Positions 1 through 12,596 are shown, counted from the stretch's first letter. The stretch is 64,000 nucleotides of DNA from Henckelia pumila (GCF_033568475.1 NC_133121.1:200332664-200396663); one strand, 5' to 3'. Numbers and translations are program-made. The notes: generated by a model from the letters alone, not told the origin.

Positions 1-960
1 AAAGTATAGGGGAGTGGGATATGTGGCACCACCTTGATTGGGAGAGTCGGTGAGTTGTTACGTGATCTCATCCTCGGGATCCCAAAAGCATAGCAGCAAT
101 CCCTTGTTTACCAGAAATGATATCCCTATTTTAAAGACATGCATATCATTCGTTTGATTTGATTTTGTTGTTTTGAAAGCATGTTGTTGAGATATTACAT
201 GTATTACTTGTTATGTTTCTTTTACAGGGAATATCTTCTCACCAGAGTTATCCGGCTGTTGCTTTGTTTTGTATGTGTACTTGGCAACAGGTGGGGCAAG
301 ATCAACTCAGAGGCAGCATGCTAGGGGTTGAGTTGAGTAGAAGTGAGACTAGGTTTAGAAGTCGAATTCAGCATGTCAATCTAGTTTATGTTTTGAAGCG
401 AGTTTAGAACTCTAGCTTGGATTGAAGGTTGTCGTTGCATGTGGTTCGAATTTGTTATGTTTTGTATTCAAACTCGTTTGTATTTCGGAGTTGTATAACT
501 TGGAACGAAGCATGTTTAGAACTTCTATCTATCGAGACTTTATGTTGATCTTAGGTTTATTATGTAAGCATGCTTTGGTATTGATGTTTGACATTGCATG
601 TTTTTTTTCCACAACCCGTATTTTTTATGGATTGAATGCATGTCGTAAGCGAGCTCGGGAATTTTTTTTATGCATGAGAATTTTTTCCCAGGCTTCCCGC
701 GCGCACGCGGGATTGCACCTCGCGCAAGCGCCAGAAGCAATCCCAGGAGCTCTGGTTTGTTAGTCCGCGCGTGAGCGAGATTGGTATCTCGCGCGGGCGC
801 GAGCCTTCAGCTTTGTTGTTGGAGGTGAAGCCTGCGCGCGCGCGAGATGTTTATCTCGCGCGAGCGCAAGGCATTTCTAAAAAAAATATTAAAGAATGTA
901 TTTCTTATGACTTATTTAATGTTTAATCCGAGATTAGATTTTTAGAACCGAGGTCTCACA
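1..960 (+). mobile_element. Ty3/gypsy chromovirus 5' LTR, left end outside window
   Basis: This is the right-hand part of an LTR that ends in GAGGTCTCACA at 960 and is followed at once by a primer-binding site. The same family recurs inverted at 3325-5533 and directly at 17098-19243. All three share a block reading like 'ATCC[ga]GCTGTTGCTTT' followed by 'AACAGGTGGGGCA' (here 250-300), which shows they are one family. It carries a GC-rich hairpin array just before its end. No gene is present; short open frames here are noise. Confidence 0.8.
698..868 (+). repeat. Tandem array of three GC-rich 36-nt hairpins (array A)
   Basis: Three imperfect palindromes are centred near 715, 783 and 850, so the period is 67-68 bp. 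The best is 833-868: arms TGCGCGCGCGCGAGAT and ATCTCGCGCGAGCGCA pair with one mismatch around a 4-nt loop. The second (766-801) has the same AGAT-4nt-ATCT core with about three arm mismatches; the first (698-733) is weaker. Ten bases after the last hairpin comes a run of eight A (879-886). Sequence is unlike array B but the layout is the same (see findings). Confidence 0.8.
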
Positions 961-965
961 TTAAG

Positions 966-977
966 TGGTATAAGAGC
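966..977 (+). other. Primer-binding site (initiator tRNA-Met type, one mismatch)
   Basis: TGGTATAAGAGC lies five bases after the LTR end and differs by one base from TGGTATCAGAGC, the usual plant iMet PBS. This fixes the LTR as a 5' LTR and the element as + strand. Confidence 0.75.
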
Positions 978-1260
978 GATAAGTTCTTGGTTGAACTAGA
1001 AGTTAGCGGGGTAGATCGAGTCCGCATGATTTGATTCTCGCATGTGATTGAATTCTTTAAATGATTATTTAAACGTCATGCAAGAATGTTTTATTATTCC
1101 ATGAACTATTTGAATTGTAGGACTATGTGATTTAAATATTAAAGCATGATATATATTAGAATTGCGGATTTAATTATTCCTGATATGGAATGAGATTTTT
1201 GAACAGAGATTAAGGACACGAGATTGTTGAATTGAACAGCTTTGTTCTGCGACTGAAAGA

Positions 1261-2038
1261 ATGGATGTCACTTCGACTCCGATGGAAGCACTCTTGTTGA
1301 GATTTCAGTCGTTCAACCCACCAACTCTGACGAGTAATGAGAATGCTGTGGAGTGCAAGAATTTGATAGAAGAAATCGATCAGTTGTTTAATTCTCTTGA
1401 CTACACCGATGAGCATTGAATTCGGTTAGTGGTGTACCAACTTCAGGGGATGGCCAAAGGTTGGTGGATTTAAAGGAAGAAATCCTTGGAGAATCAAGGT
1501 ATGATTGTTTCTTGGAGTTTATTTAAAGCAGAATTTCTTCGGTAGATTCCCTTCCAACAACCGACTGGTTATTGAGGAAGTAATACGAGGGATCATTTGC
1601 AACCAAGAGGAAAACAATTCAAGAAGTCTGGGAGCAGTTCTTCTAGCTCAAGCGGATCCCAACAGTTTGGTTCAGGACAAAGTTCTGGATCTTCCGGTTT
1701 ATCTTGCAGCAATTGTGGAGGTCGACACCTCAGCGAGCACTCTCTTGGAATTTATGGTAGTTGCAATATCTGCCATCAAACCGGACACTACGCGAGGAGA
1801 TGTCCTCAGCGTGATACCGTTGGATCTCGGTCAGGACGTTCTTTTAGACCGATAGTTCAATAGGGGCGACTAGTTTCTGTGGTCCATTCCTTTCAGCCGC
1901 CGCAACAGAATCTTCAAGGAGGTTATCCGAATTTGAATCAACCTCCGATTCAACAGACTTTAGTCTTTTCCCTTAATGAAGATCTGCAGACTCTGGCTGC
2001 ACTTGGAGATGATAAGACAGGTAGTATTTCGAAATTTT
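1261..2038 (+). pseudogene. Ty3/gypsy gag, broken
   Basis: The Gag polyprotein forms the cytoplasmic virus-like particle of the retrotransposon. A gag-like start at 1261 reads MDVTSTPMEALLLRFQSFN and continues to a TGA at 1417. After that stop, in other frames, come the gypsy Gag motif 'VYQLQGMAKGWW' (about 1430-1470), a serine/glycine-rich stretch (1597-1710) and a CCHC zinc knuckle CNICHQTGHYARRC (1762-1803). At least two stops and frame changes disrupt it. It starts 300 bp after the 5' LTR, as expected for a chromovirus. Identification rests on the knuckle and the MAKGWW motif. Confidence 0.75.
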
Positions 2039-3324
2039 AAGTTTTTTGCCTATTGAATGTTAGATATTGGAACTTTCCATACCTTATTACTCGAGGAATC
2101 TAGCTTGATGTCTTCCCTTTTGTTGAACATTTGGGGTTAATTTAGTAGCAAATCTTGTTTTGAATGGGAATAAGTTTGAACTGGGCAGCTGATACTTAGG
2201 TTATCGGATTTTAAGTTATTATCCGTTGAGCTGTTTAACCAAGTACCGGGCAACAAATGATTATTTTCAGAAAGTTTCTAGATTCAGATATGATTCGTTA
2301 GACGAGAGGAAATCCTCCAATAAGACTCTTTGATTCGAAGTTTCTTTTGATAGTTGTTCTGTAGAATGACCGTTTATTACAGATTGTGCGGAGGAATTTG
2401 TTTGTTAGCAGAGGGTATCCTAAATTTAACCCGATCTGGTTGATACAAGAGTGGTTATAGAAATTGCAGACTAGGATATAGCTGGATGGGCTTCCGGTTT
2501 TGATTTAAATTCGTTAGATTGACTTTAGCTTGAATTGAAATCAGAGTATCATCTTCCTAAGATCGGACTCAGAATAAGGTATGTCGCTTGAACTGTGTAT
2601 TGCCGTTGGTTTGGCAGACGCTCCTGCAGTGCTTATGAATTTTAGGAGCCGGATCTTACAGAGATATTGGAATGAAATTTTGACGATTATTATCAATGAA
2701 ATTCTTGTCCGTTGAAGAGTCGTACTGATCTTTCAGAGTTTGAGAGTTGTTTTCAGATTTGCATGCCGAGCAGCGTTATGTTTTTCTCTTTCGACGTCTA
2801 AATTCAGATTGGATCGACTTGTCCTTACTCGATCATATTATCTGGAGGCGGAATTCGGTTGATCACCTCAAGACCGGAGCCGATATGAAATAATCTAGAG
2901 TGACGTCCTTACCTAGAATTTGAAGATTTTTGGTTTATCAAGTTCTATCGTAGACTCTTCAAGGGATTCGTATCGATTGTAAGGCCGATTACTCAAGCAG
3001 AATATGTTCTTCTGTTTGGACTTAATCTTATGAGACCAGTTCTTATTGTTTGAAGAAGAGATTGATCAGCGCTTCAGTATTCTTTATTCCTTTTGTACTG
3101 ATGATATTGAAGTACATTGAAATTCTTCTTATTGTGATTTGAGGTATTTCCTTGTTCAGAAGAATCACTTATAACATGAGCATCGAAACAGCTGAAGATG
3201 CTCGAGACTCAATGTCTGATTCTGGATTTTGAGCTCGTAGCGATCTTATCGATTAGTAGATCTGGTATCTATTTTCTTACGAGGAGATTTCCTTAATCTT
3301 CCTGATCATAGAAGCTATAGTACT
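2039..3324 (+). pseudogene. Decayed gypsy protease-RT-RNase H region
   Basis: No open frame survives. A reverse-transcriptase core is still readable around 2600-2700: GLADAPAVLMNFRSRILQ, then 'IIINEILV', corresponding to the family's [17 protein letters not shown] and FIDDIL motifs, with the catalytic DD changed to NE. Near 3195-3290 a remnant of the RNase H to integrase linker can be seen. The strand agrees with the 5' LTR at 1-960. The stretch runs straight into an inverted LTR at 3325 and resumes at 5534. Confidence 0.6.
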
Positions 3325-5533
3325 TGTGAGACCTCGGTTCCAAACAACTAATCTCGGGATTAAACAACAATAAGGCATAAAATAACCAAAGGTTAAAAGC
3401 AATAAAGACTTTTTTTTTTGAAATAGTGCCTCGCTCGATCGATAAGATCTTACCGATCGAGCGAGCCAAAAACTTAAAAGGTTCTGCCCGAGAAAACCAG
3501 CCCTCGCTCGATCCGCAAGATCTTGCGGATCGAGCGAGCCACAAAATTTCAAAACAAAAACTGCATCAAAATGCCCTCGCTCGATCCGCAACATATTGCC
3601 GATCGAGCGGCGACAGAAACAGAGTCAAAAACAGCAGAATTTCATGTTAGAAACTTGAGTCCGATATCAACAAAATATAATCATGCATTACAATCCCAAA
3701 CTCTCCAATTAATGCATGAAGTACTGGAGTTATACAATCGCTCCAAATATAGAATATGTGATGATAACATGTCGACAAGGCTCGCATAATCAATTCAACA
3801 TAAAAACGAAGTTTGATAACTAAACATGTTCTAACACATCCAAACATGCATAATACATTACAAGGTAGTTCTAGAGTTATACAATCTCAAACTAATAGAA
3901 CATGCATCAATCTAAGTTCCATAACCGATACAAAATGGGTTCGAATAAAATCTACGTTAGATTACATATTCGACTTCTAAAATAACAAGGCCTCACGTCT
4001 ATCATCTCAACCACCTAGCCATGCTGCCTCTGACTCGATCCTGCCCCACCTGTTGCCAAACACACATACAAAGACAAGACAACAGCCGGATAATCCGGTG
4101 AGAATATAATTCCCAGCAAAAGAGACAAACATGCATATCATAAAAACATCTCAAACGAAATGCATCAACTTCCAGATATTCAATTAACAACCATGCAATT
4201 CCAAAAGCATATATAAACTCAATTCAGATGCATAAATGCAATGCATGTCTTTAAATCTGGGATTATCAAGTCGGATAATCAAAAGAGTTGCTGCTTTTGC
4301 TTTTGGGATCCCGAGGATGAGATCACGTAAACAACTCACCGACTCTCCCGATCGAGGTGGTGCTACGTATCTCCTTCCTCTTGACTTTGATGCGACTATA
4401 AGGAGTATGCTAGCACTAGGTGAAACGGCTACACCCAGGCCACTCACAATATAATCCCCAAAACTTCTATCATAAAAGGGTCGTCCTGCCCGCTGCTCAA
4501 ATCAAGGATTCTTAGTTCAATATGAATGCAATGCAAAACATAACTCAAATAACTCAAATAATCAAATAACATGCAAGTACGTGATTTTTCCGGAACACTC
4601 AAATCAAGTCGGATTCGAGTCACACGTTCCATTCCAGTCTAAGTCATCTTATACCTCTTTTCAACAAAGTCGATGCTCCAAACCTGAAAACAACAACGAT
4701 TCCTCAAACAAGATTCAATCAAACTTTCTCAATCGATAATAAGAGAATCGATACTATACCGGCTCCAATCTCCAAGTTGCACCAAGCTGCAATCTCGCAA
4801 CTCCACTAGCCTCAAATCAATCTGTACAAGAATTAATAAGGCTCGAGATTAACATACAACTCAATTGAAGGCTTGGCTCCAACAATTCGAACCAATAGAT
4901 AATCCAAAACTCAAACCGATGGCATAACGGCTATAATCTGATCAAACCGGAAACGCAGACAGTATAATATCAATCCAAACAACTCTTATCAATCATCATT
5001 CAAGCAAAACAATCCAATTCCAACAAATCACAAAACTCATTTTTTCGAAAATCCCTTCTAAAATTCATAACAATTCCGAACGACGCTCTATTTCAAAACC
5101 TACAGAGAATAAACGATCAGAACTCTGCCAAGAACAAAATACTAGCAACTCAATCGATTCTAACGACATCCCAAAACTAGAATGTATTTGATCGGAGAAA
5201 TACTTACGATAGAACGAAGCTCTCTCAGCCGTGATCGCTAATCTGCCTTCAGAAATAAATTCCAACGGACGGATCGAGCTCGGGGAGAAATCTAAAAGCT
5301 TGGAAAGGGTTTTGGGCGTTCAACAATGGGGGAGGCGTGAGGAGGAAGAAGGGAATGAGGAAGAAAAGTAAATCTCAAGCTTAAATATCTAACAATTCCA
5401 GTATTTTCATTTTAGTCCCTGAAAAATCCAAAATTTGCAAAAAGGACCCTGATCAAAATCAAGTAGGCTCCTGAACTCTGGAATATCCGATTATCTCAAA
5501 TAAAGTCAATTAAGATAAAATCGGGACGTTACA
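3325..5533 (-). mobile_element. Inverted solo LTR, same family as 1-960
   Basis: On the - strand this starts TGTAACGTCCCGATTTTATC at 5533 and ends GAGGTCTCACA at 3325, a 2.2 kb LTR with TG...CA ends. It shares the terminal block with the LTRs at 1-960 and 17098-19243. Neither flank carries a PBS or polypurine tract, and degenerate pol sequence of the host element lies on both sides (RT to the left, integrase to the right). That makes it a solo LTR inserted into, or recombined within, a related element. The flanking bases GTACT and ACTGG do not form a clean 5-bp duplication. Confidence 0.75.
3430..3611 (-). repeat. Tandem array of three 36-nt palindromes, 73-bp period (array B)
   Basis: Palindromes occupy 3430-3465, 3503-3538 and 3576-3611, exactly 73 bp apart. 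The middle one is a perfect 36-bp palindrome whose left arm is CTCGCTCGATCCGCAAGA. The first has one arm mismatch; the third is less perfect. In LTR sense (- strand) the last hairpin is followed after 10 nt by ten A (plus-strand T run 3410-3419). The same CTCGCTCGATC palindrome occurs in the Tat-type LTRs at 50750 and 60652. Confidence 0.92.
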
Positions 5534-6545
5534 ACTGGTTTCATCGTACAAACCAGGTATGAGAAAGAGAAGATGATTAGAGGTAATGAGGAATTTCCGA
5601 TTGGAAATCCTTTCTATCCGGAATAATTGAATGCAGCAGCTGTTGCTTTGAGCCAAAAGATCTATGCTTATTTTATCTACTTTCGGTATATTGTTGTGAT
5701 CTTTGATTGCTGCACTTATGATCAGAGTTTGAAGCAGATAGGAGGTCTATCAAAACCTTGCTTTCGAGCCGGATTAGAATTGTTTGAGAAGATCAAGATC
5801 GATCAGAGATTTGATTCGATTTTTCAGTATTCGTTGAAGAAAGGTCATAACTGAACCCTTCGGAGATTTAGGTTCATGTAGATGCTTTATTTGTGTTTAA
5901 GCATTTTGTTGTGCCTGATGTTTCTGATGGAGACATCGTATCTTGAGATTGGCACATTGCAGTCTTTTCAGTATTCTTTCAGATGATTGAAAGGTATAGG
6001 ATGATCACAGAGTCAGTTTTGGTTTTAGCAGATGAAGAACAATGTTAGAGGTATGTTCTTCTGATGTTCTGAACTGTATGCAGTTGATAGCAGAGAGAGA
6101 ACGACCCGACGGCTGTTATACAGTTTATTCTGGTTCAGAATGGGATTTAGATCTTGTTTCTGATGGATTTTTCAGGAAAATTCTTTGAGCAGTCTGAGTT
6201 TGAGGTACTACCTTTTTAAGATTGATCGGTTGATGAAAGATGCTTCTGTATTCCTTACAGAATGATTCTCAGACTTAATCAAATGCAGAATTTCGTACCT
6301 GGATCGGAAAGATCAAATATTTCTGAAGATTTCGACTTTCAGTAAGATTTATCAGAGATGAGAAGAGAGAGAAACAGTCTATGAGATTGTTTGAATCTCA
6401 CCAGAGTTTGAAGATGATAGGCGATTTAGCCTACAGGCTTGTTTGGTTACGTCTCCTTCTGGTTTTAACGAAGTGCTTTTCCGTCTTTCGATGCGGATTA
6501 TCACCAAATTCTCGTTGTTGAATTACCAGACCGTTGATAATTCAA
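5534..6545 (+). pseudogene. Decayed gypsy integrase and C-terminal region
   Basis: This continues the element broken at 3325. Remnants read in changing frames: a PEW..DLVS.D-like piece at about 6140-6170 (family motif PEWKWE.I.MDF), IDRLMKDASVF at about 6222-6256 (family VDRLTKSAHF), and a decayed 'AYRL.LP..FNEV' near 6430-6480 (family AYRLALPP..VHNVFHVSMLR). Stops are frequent. Order and strand match gag and RT upstream, so both halves belong to one element. Confidence 0.55.
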
Positions 6546-7713
6546 TTCTAGAGGTGAGTGAATAATAATGGAGGCTTCAAGAATAATGAATATGAGCCAA
6601 CAAGATAACAAATTTCGTGATCACTCATCCATGGGTAATGACATCATACCCAAACAATCAAAGCGCAATCAAGAGCAATCAGTGTGACTTCAATCGAGAA
6701 AAATCCACACAAGTCAATAATCAAGGAACAACGGTCCCAAGGCATATTCAGATGTCAACCACACAACATAACTAGATCTCCATAAAATAAAAATGTAACT
6801 CACCCACATCAGCATGTGGATCTAGAACCGGAGGAAAAACTTTAAGAAATGTGAAATGCGAACAAGATTTTATTAAAAAGTTCAACCAATGTCAAAGTAG
6901 CAGAATACAACATTGATTGATGTCATACAAACCCATAAATGCACAAAGGACGCGCAAAGAGGTTTCGGATATTCGAAAGTATATGTTGCAATGGATACGA
7001 GCACAAAAGAAGAAAAGGAAATATTAATCTGAATAATAATTCATATAATCAAAAGGCTCATTCGTAACTGATTCACTATTGTCCAAAAATCATAATTGTC
7101 CCTATAACAATAGTAAAACTCAAGCTATCCATAATATAATACAAAGTATGTACTCCCAAGACTCCGCACGAGTTTAGATTCATTAACTTAACTGTCAAAA
7201 CACGCACCTATCAATTTCTAAACAAACTATTCACTTAGTTGAATCCGACTAAAATCCATTCATAAGAAAATAAATTACAACAATGACACAACAATTAATA
7301 TCTCCTAATGCGCAATTTTAATATTTTTCGACAAACTCCTAAAATCTCATCAACAATTGTTAACACTACCTAATAACTCAAATAACTATCACGTACTGTC
7401 TAAAAGTGGAAGGGATATTGGTACACCAACCCCGCTTAACTTGAATTCGCATACTTTAAAAATAAACATTTAAATGGTACACTTTAAACTACTAAAGAAA
7501 TTTTAAACAAAATAAACACTGAAATATACATATTTAAATAAATTAAAAATCTAATTTTTTTGAAAATATTTTTAAAATGCATGATATCAAAATATTTATA
7601 GTAGTAACTCAAATACGACCAACATATAAAATTCATTAAAACTTACAGACTTTGAGGCGAGACTTCTCGAGTTTCTTTCAACCGCCAGTAGGAACAACCC
7701 AAACCAAAATCAT
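6546..7713. other. Unassigned, non-coding; right part is leader of a - strand gypsy
   Basis: No coding sequence is seen. The last ~150 bases (to 7713) match the leader next to the PBS of the chromovirus at 28145-28350 ('CAGACTTTG.GGCGAGA', 'GGAACA.CCCAAACCAA'). The remainder is AT-rich and shows no Gag where it would be expected, so the element owning the LTR at 7728 is truncated or had a non-coding interior. Confidence 0.5.
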
Positions 7714-7725
7714 GCTCTGATACCA
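7714..7725 (-). other. Primer-binding site (initiator tRNA-Met)
   Basis: The plus strand GCTCTGATACCA is the complement of TGGTATCAGAGC, two bases from the LTR edge at 7728. It shows the LTR to its right is the 5' LTR of a - strand element. Confidence 0.85.
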
Positions 7726-10012
7726 ACTGAAACGACTCTAACCTCTACTTTAATTAATTAATAAAGAAAAATGCGGATTTTTAAAAAAAATTGTCATGAC
7801 CCATCTGTTTCTACTAGTAATCACCTGTCTCTACTCAGCAAGTAAATAAATCAACACCAGACAGGAAATTAATACGATATGAACATGAATTTCCAAAAAA
7901 ATACCAATCCCAAACGGAAGCGTAAAGATAATGAATGTAGTTAAATAATTTACATGCCATAAATTACAATCTATAAGTTCTTATATTTACATTCACCCAA
8001 AATACTAAAACAAAATGAAAGAGTTCAAAAATTTTACGTTTAAATAACTTCTGCGGAAGACTAGCATAGGTCGAAAAGATGTGTCGTGCTCGCATCGCAG
8101 TCCACTCGGGAATAATGTCCCTCGATATCAATGAAATTCTAACCTGTACCAAGCAAAGTAGTGAGCCTAAAAGCTCAACAAGTATAAACCATGAAATAAC
8201 GAGGGTATAAAATACATGCATAATACTTAAAATATTAGTACATACATACCTTGAAACTTACTCGGAAAAGGTCTTAAAGGTGCAAGGAAAAAAGACTTGG
8301 AACTAAAAAGGAAGGTTGCATGAAATGTAATGAACTCACACCTTTAAACATAAAATTTCATAACTTTAACGGAAAATGAGACTTAGAACTATGAAGAAAT
8401 CACATACAAAGAACTCATGTAACTTTACTCAAACTCACGCTATTAATCATGAACTTTACTCACACTTTTAAACATAACTTTCATATACTTAAACTTTAAA
8501 CTTTCCTCTGTTCTTTCATAAACTTCAATCAAACTTTCCTCTGTGAATTTAGATCCTCGATTATGACCCTCTTTTATTTTGATAGATCAATGGATACAGT
8601 ACTATGTCGGCAAGGAAGCCAAGATTTCTCTCGATCCCAAATTGCCCCTCTGTTGGTAAGGGAAGCCAAGATTTCTCTCAACCCATCCAAACCCGTCTGT
8701 TGGTAAGGGAAGCCAAGATTTCTCCCAGCCCGTCCAAACCCGTCTATTTTCACAATCAACTCACTTCATTCAAAAACTTTACTTTCGTTTACTTCAAACT
8801 TTTAACTTTACTCATGTTTTAAATTAAACTTTTGCTTGACTTGCGAACGCAAAGATCAAGCCCTCAACTTTTGCAAAACTCTATTCAAATCATAAGATGG
8901 AACATCAATTTATTATACACAATTCAAGGATGAAAAACACGATTTAAAACAAGGAAGGCAAGATGTTTAAGAGGCTGCCCCTAAGCTACTAATCACCCAA
9001 GTCACAAACCGAGCGATCAAACCGTAAATTTCATAACTTTACCCTTCCTTAACCAAATCAACTTTTGTTTGAACCGACACCCTTTATACATCCTAAAATA
9101 ACCCAAGGACCAGGTTATAGCCTCAAAATATCAACCGAGCAATCCGATCAAAATAGATTTCCGGGCAGCCCCCAAATTTATCAAAATTTTGCACTAGCCA
9201 CCCCAACTTGAAAAATTCCTAACTTGGTCAAAACTAACCCGATTTGCTCCGAGTTTGAACCAACACGACCACAAAGCCCTAAACTTAACTTAGGACCAGC
9301 CCCTAATCTGTCCAAGTCGACCAATCCCTAGCCTCAGCCCCCAACTCCAATGGCCATTTCTCAAATTGTCAACCCGCAAGCCCGCCTATGCTTCTATCTT
9401 CAACCTATTGGCTTCGTCACTTATCCTACTAAATTCCAACCCTCTTACGACATCCAAACCACTCATTAGACCTCAATTAACCCATGGTTCAAGACCTCCA
9501 ACCGGAAACTAACTCTTCACTCCAACCGCTTGCCGTTACATCCATTACCTAGCTCAAAACCACAAGTCTAAACAACACGACCCCGGGCAGCCCTCATCTA
9601 AGCCTTTTAGCCATATTATGAACTTCCTGTAACACCATCAAAACCCCATAAACCAAGCCTAGGCAGCCCCTTATCATCAATCATCTGAAATTTTAAAAAA
9701 TGGGTACAAACGGCCCAAGATCACAAGATCAATCATCTGAATTTTCTGAAATTTTCAGAAATATGCAAGAAACTTCAAGTTTCACCTCCTAAAACATCTC
9801 AAAACTCATTTTAACATCAAAGAACATACACATCACGAAATACTCAAGCATGCTACTGAAAATTCCTCAAAAATTTGAACTAAAAACAGGGCACGTGGAT
9901 ATACATTCTGAAATTTTGAAATTAACATGAAATCTCCAAGTCTCAACTCCAACCAAGCATTAGAACTAATTCTATCATAAAAAACATGTACCATTTTCGA
10001 AAGGCATCAAGA

Positions 10013-10027
10013 CCCCCCCCCCCCCCC
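10013..10027. repeat. Poly-C tract, 15 nt
   Basis: Fifteen consecutive C inside the LTR. On the - (sense) strand it is a G-run able to form a quadruplex. Confidence 0.95.
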
Positions 10028-10380
10028 TACTGATTTTACATGAAATTCGAACCTAGGTCAAGAAAATTGGGGAAAAACGAAAAATAAACCCAAGAATACC
10101 AAGAAAAATATAATAGCCTTGCTTGTTGGCCAAAGAATCGGCCTATACTTGCCTTTGTCCCAACCAAGACAAGAAAATAGATGGAAACCTTGCTGAAATT
10201 TCGACCAACACAGCAACTAAGCCTCCTTGAGGTGTGCTCCGGCCGGTGAGAGTGGTGGACGGCGGCGGCAGCGTTCAAAAATGGAGGAGGAAGAAGAGCC
10301 GACGAGTTTCTCTTGGTGGAGGTCTTGGGGCTAGGGTTTTGATAAAATCTTGTTATGTAGTATATTTAGGGATATAAGTG

Positions 10381-10430
10381 TGTATGTATATGTGCATATA
10401 TATATATATATATAAGTGTGTGTGTGTGTA
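10381..10430. repeat. Mixed TA/TG dinucleotide microsatellite
   Basis: Alternating TGTA, (TA)n and (TG)n tracts within the LTR; low-complexity sequence. Confidence 0.95.
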
Positions 10431-11317
10431 TTGAAAGTGCTACACAAAACTTATAAAAGTGTTAGTTCAAGTTTTACAACTTTAGCACCACTTAACTTTG
10501 CTCCTTTAAAATCCCTAAGTTGAAAATTTAAGAATTGAACTAAATAATTAAATTTCATTTTCCGGGTTTAAAAATACTAACTTTTGGAAAAAAAATTCAA
10601 AAATAAACTCAAAAATGCCTTAAAAGCGATTTTGGTCACCCGAAAGATCTCAAAAATAAAAACTTGCATTATTTTCCTAAAATCCTCACAAATATTGACT
10701 AGAGTCAAAACTCTAAGGGTTTTACCTCCAAAATCCACCTTCACCTCATGTCGGAACCGGAAGACACTGAACTCAAGAACCTCAAGGATAATTAACTTAA
10801 TAATTAAACAAATAAAAATCTGAAAGAATTTAAACTCTAACTTAGAAATTAAAATAAATACTTAATTATTTTGATGTCATAGTGATAAGTAAAATATTAA
10901 AATAATAAACAGAGCGATTAAAATAATTTAAATAAATTAAATAAATGTATAAAAGTCATTTAAATAAATACACAAATGGGATTAAAAATATTTAAAACGA
11001 ATTGGACAGTCAAAAGCAGCTAAATAAATAAGCTAGACATTTTAAATAATTTAAATAACTAACCGATAAACTTAAGTTATTTAAATAAATAAGTTGGACA
11101 ATTAAAATCATTTAAATAAATAAACTTAAATAATTACAAGCATTAATTAAATAGTTAGTACAATAAAATCATTTGAATAAATTTGAATAAGTAATTAATA
11201 TTTTATTAACACATAATTCAAGTAACGAATTTAAATCAATTAAACATAAAAATAATAATCATAATATTTATTTAATTTAATGCATGCGATTTAGTAGATT
11301 GGATTTTAGGTGCTACA

Positions 11318-12596
11318 GTACCAAACATAAATTATTTCTACATATTGGATTTAATCAAGAAAGAATTACCTACATTCACGATGAAATTCCCTATCATAAT
11401 TATTAATATATTTCTAGAATTAACAATCCTATTTTTATTTAATAGTCCAATTATTTTTAATTGAATTTAATTAAACAAAAACGCATTCGCAACTATGAAA
11501 TTTCAGCTTTCGCCTAAAATCGCACATTGAAATCAAATAATATTTCTAGTCGGTTTAACCATGTGTTAATTAATATTTTTGAAGCTATTTTAAATATCTT
11601 CTTTTTCAAGTCAAGATCGAACAACAAACATGCAATTAATTGGCCAGATTAAAAACAAAAAATCCGTGTAAATATTAATCAATAGACATAAAATATATCA
11701 AAACATCAATCAATCCAAAACATGAACAAAAATCGATAGTTTGAGTGTCTGACCCTATCATGGCCGCGGTCAAAGGACGACAACTCCATAATATCAAAAA
11801 TAGACAAAAATCTCATGTTTGAATTCATGACAAATAAAATAGAAGAAGAAGAATTAGAAAATTCTCAGTGATGGTGCGCGGGTCTTGCTTGTGTTATTCA
11901 GTTCATCGCTCTTCAAGCCCTAGCCGTCGTTCCCAAAATCTGGCAAAAAGACCTCTTCAACTTGGTTCTTGTTTTCTTTAATATTATCCTTCCAAAAAGC
12001 ACTATTTTCACCCAAAATCGGTGTTCAAATATTGCCCAAAATAATAGAGTTTCGAAATTTCTAAATTATGCGCGATCTATTTTTTTTTCAAATCTGCGAC
12101 ATGCACGGACCCCGGACTTGGGTCTGTGCATAGGTCCGTGTATTAAATTCAGGGCCAAAATTTTTACGAAGCTACACGGACCCTTATCAAGACCAGTGCA
12201 CAGGGTTCGTGCATTAAACTGCACTCAAAAATCCATTTTCGAAGGTGCACAGACCCTCTTCCAGAAAGCGCACAGGGTCCGTGCCTTAAACTGCTCCGAA
12301 ATTTTCTTGCTTTGACGGTGCATGGACTCTCGTCCAGAAATTGCACAGGGTCCGTGTATTGCTCTACTTAAATTTTCTTGGCTTCTTATGATTTTTATTT
12401 GTCTTCCGGCCAAGCTCCAACAAGTCATCGTAATGTTTGACTTCTTCTTCAATATTCAAACTTCTTCAATTTCAGTCAAACCTACAAACAAATGAAAATG
12501 TGACAATTTATGCGCAAAACTAGGAATAAAAACTCTATATAAGCACGAATACGACAAAATAAACTGCCAAATAAACTATAGGATTCATGCTTATCA
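11318..12596 (-). mobile_element. Tat/Athila-like LTR remnant
   Basis: The right edge in - orientation begins TGATAAGCATGAATCC (12596), similar in style to the TGATAGTCATG start of the Tat-type LTR at 50334. The left part resembles in composition the 3' half of that LTR (TAATTAAATT..TTTAATTAA blocks). It appears truncated at 11318 by the LTR to its left. It carries a four-unit hairpin array. No PBS or PPT identified, so the boundary and family are tentative. Confidence 0.45.
12103..12357 (-). repeat. Tandem array of four 38-nt hairpins, 71-73-bp period (array D)
   Basis: Units start near 12103, 12174, 12247 and 12320. Each has a GCAC[AG]GACC arm and a complementary GGTCCGTGC arm about 16-20 nt apart. 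In LTR sense (- strand) the final unit is followed after 14 nt by nine A (plus-strand T run 12080-12088). Same architecture as arrays A-C with unrelated arm sequence. Confidence 0.8.

Larger units (their letters stand above)
7728..11317 (-). mobile_element. Long (3.6 kb) chromovirus 5' LTR
   Basis: Plus-strand edges are TGAAACGACTCTAACC (7728) and TTTTAGGTGCTACA (11317). It is homologous to the LTRs at 20576, 28365 and 48589: all begin TGA[AG]A[CT]GAC[CT]CTAAC, share a block around 'TGGTAAGGGA[AG]GCCAAGAT' (8656-8725) and end in an AT-rich stretch before GG[CT]G[CT][CT]ACA. Its interior is leftward but largely lost. Nothing protein-coding is supported inside; small frames at 10036-10278 and 8604-8822 lie within the LTR. 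Confidence 0.8.

Noticed and set aside
698-868. Hairpin arrays as CRISPR-like repeats
   Set aside because: Plant nuclear context, palindromic units inside LTRs, spacers partly similar, no cas genes.
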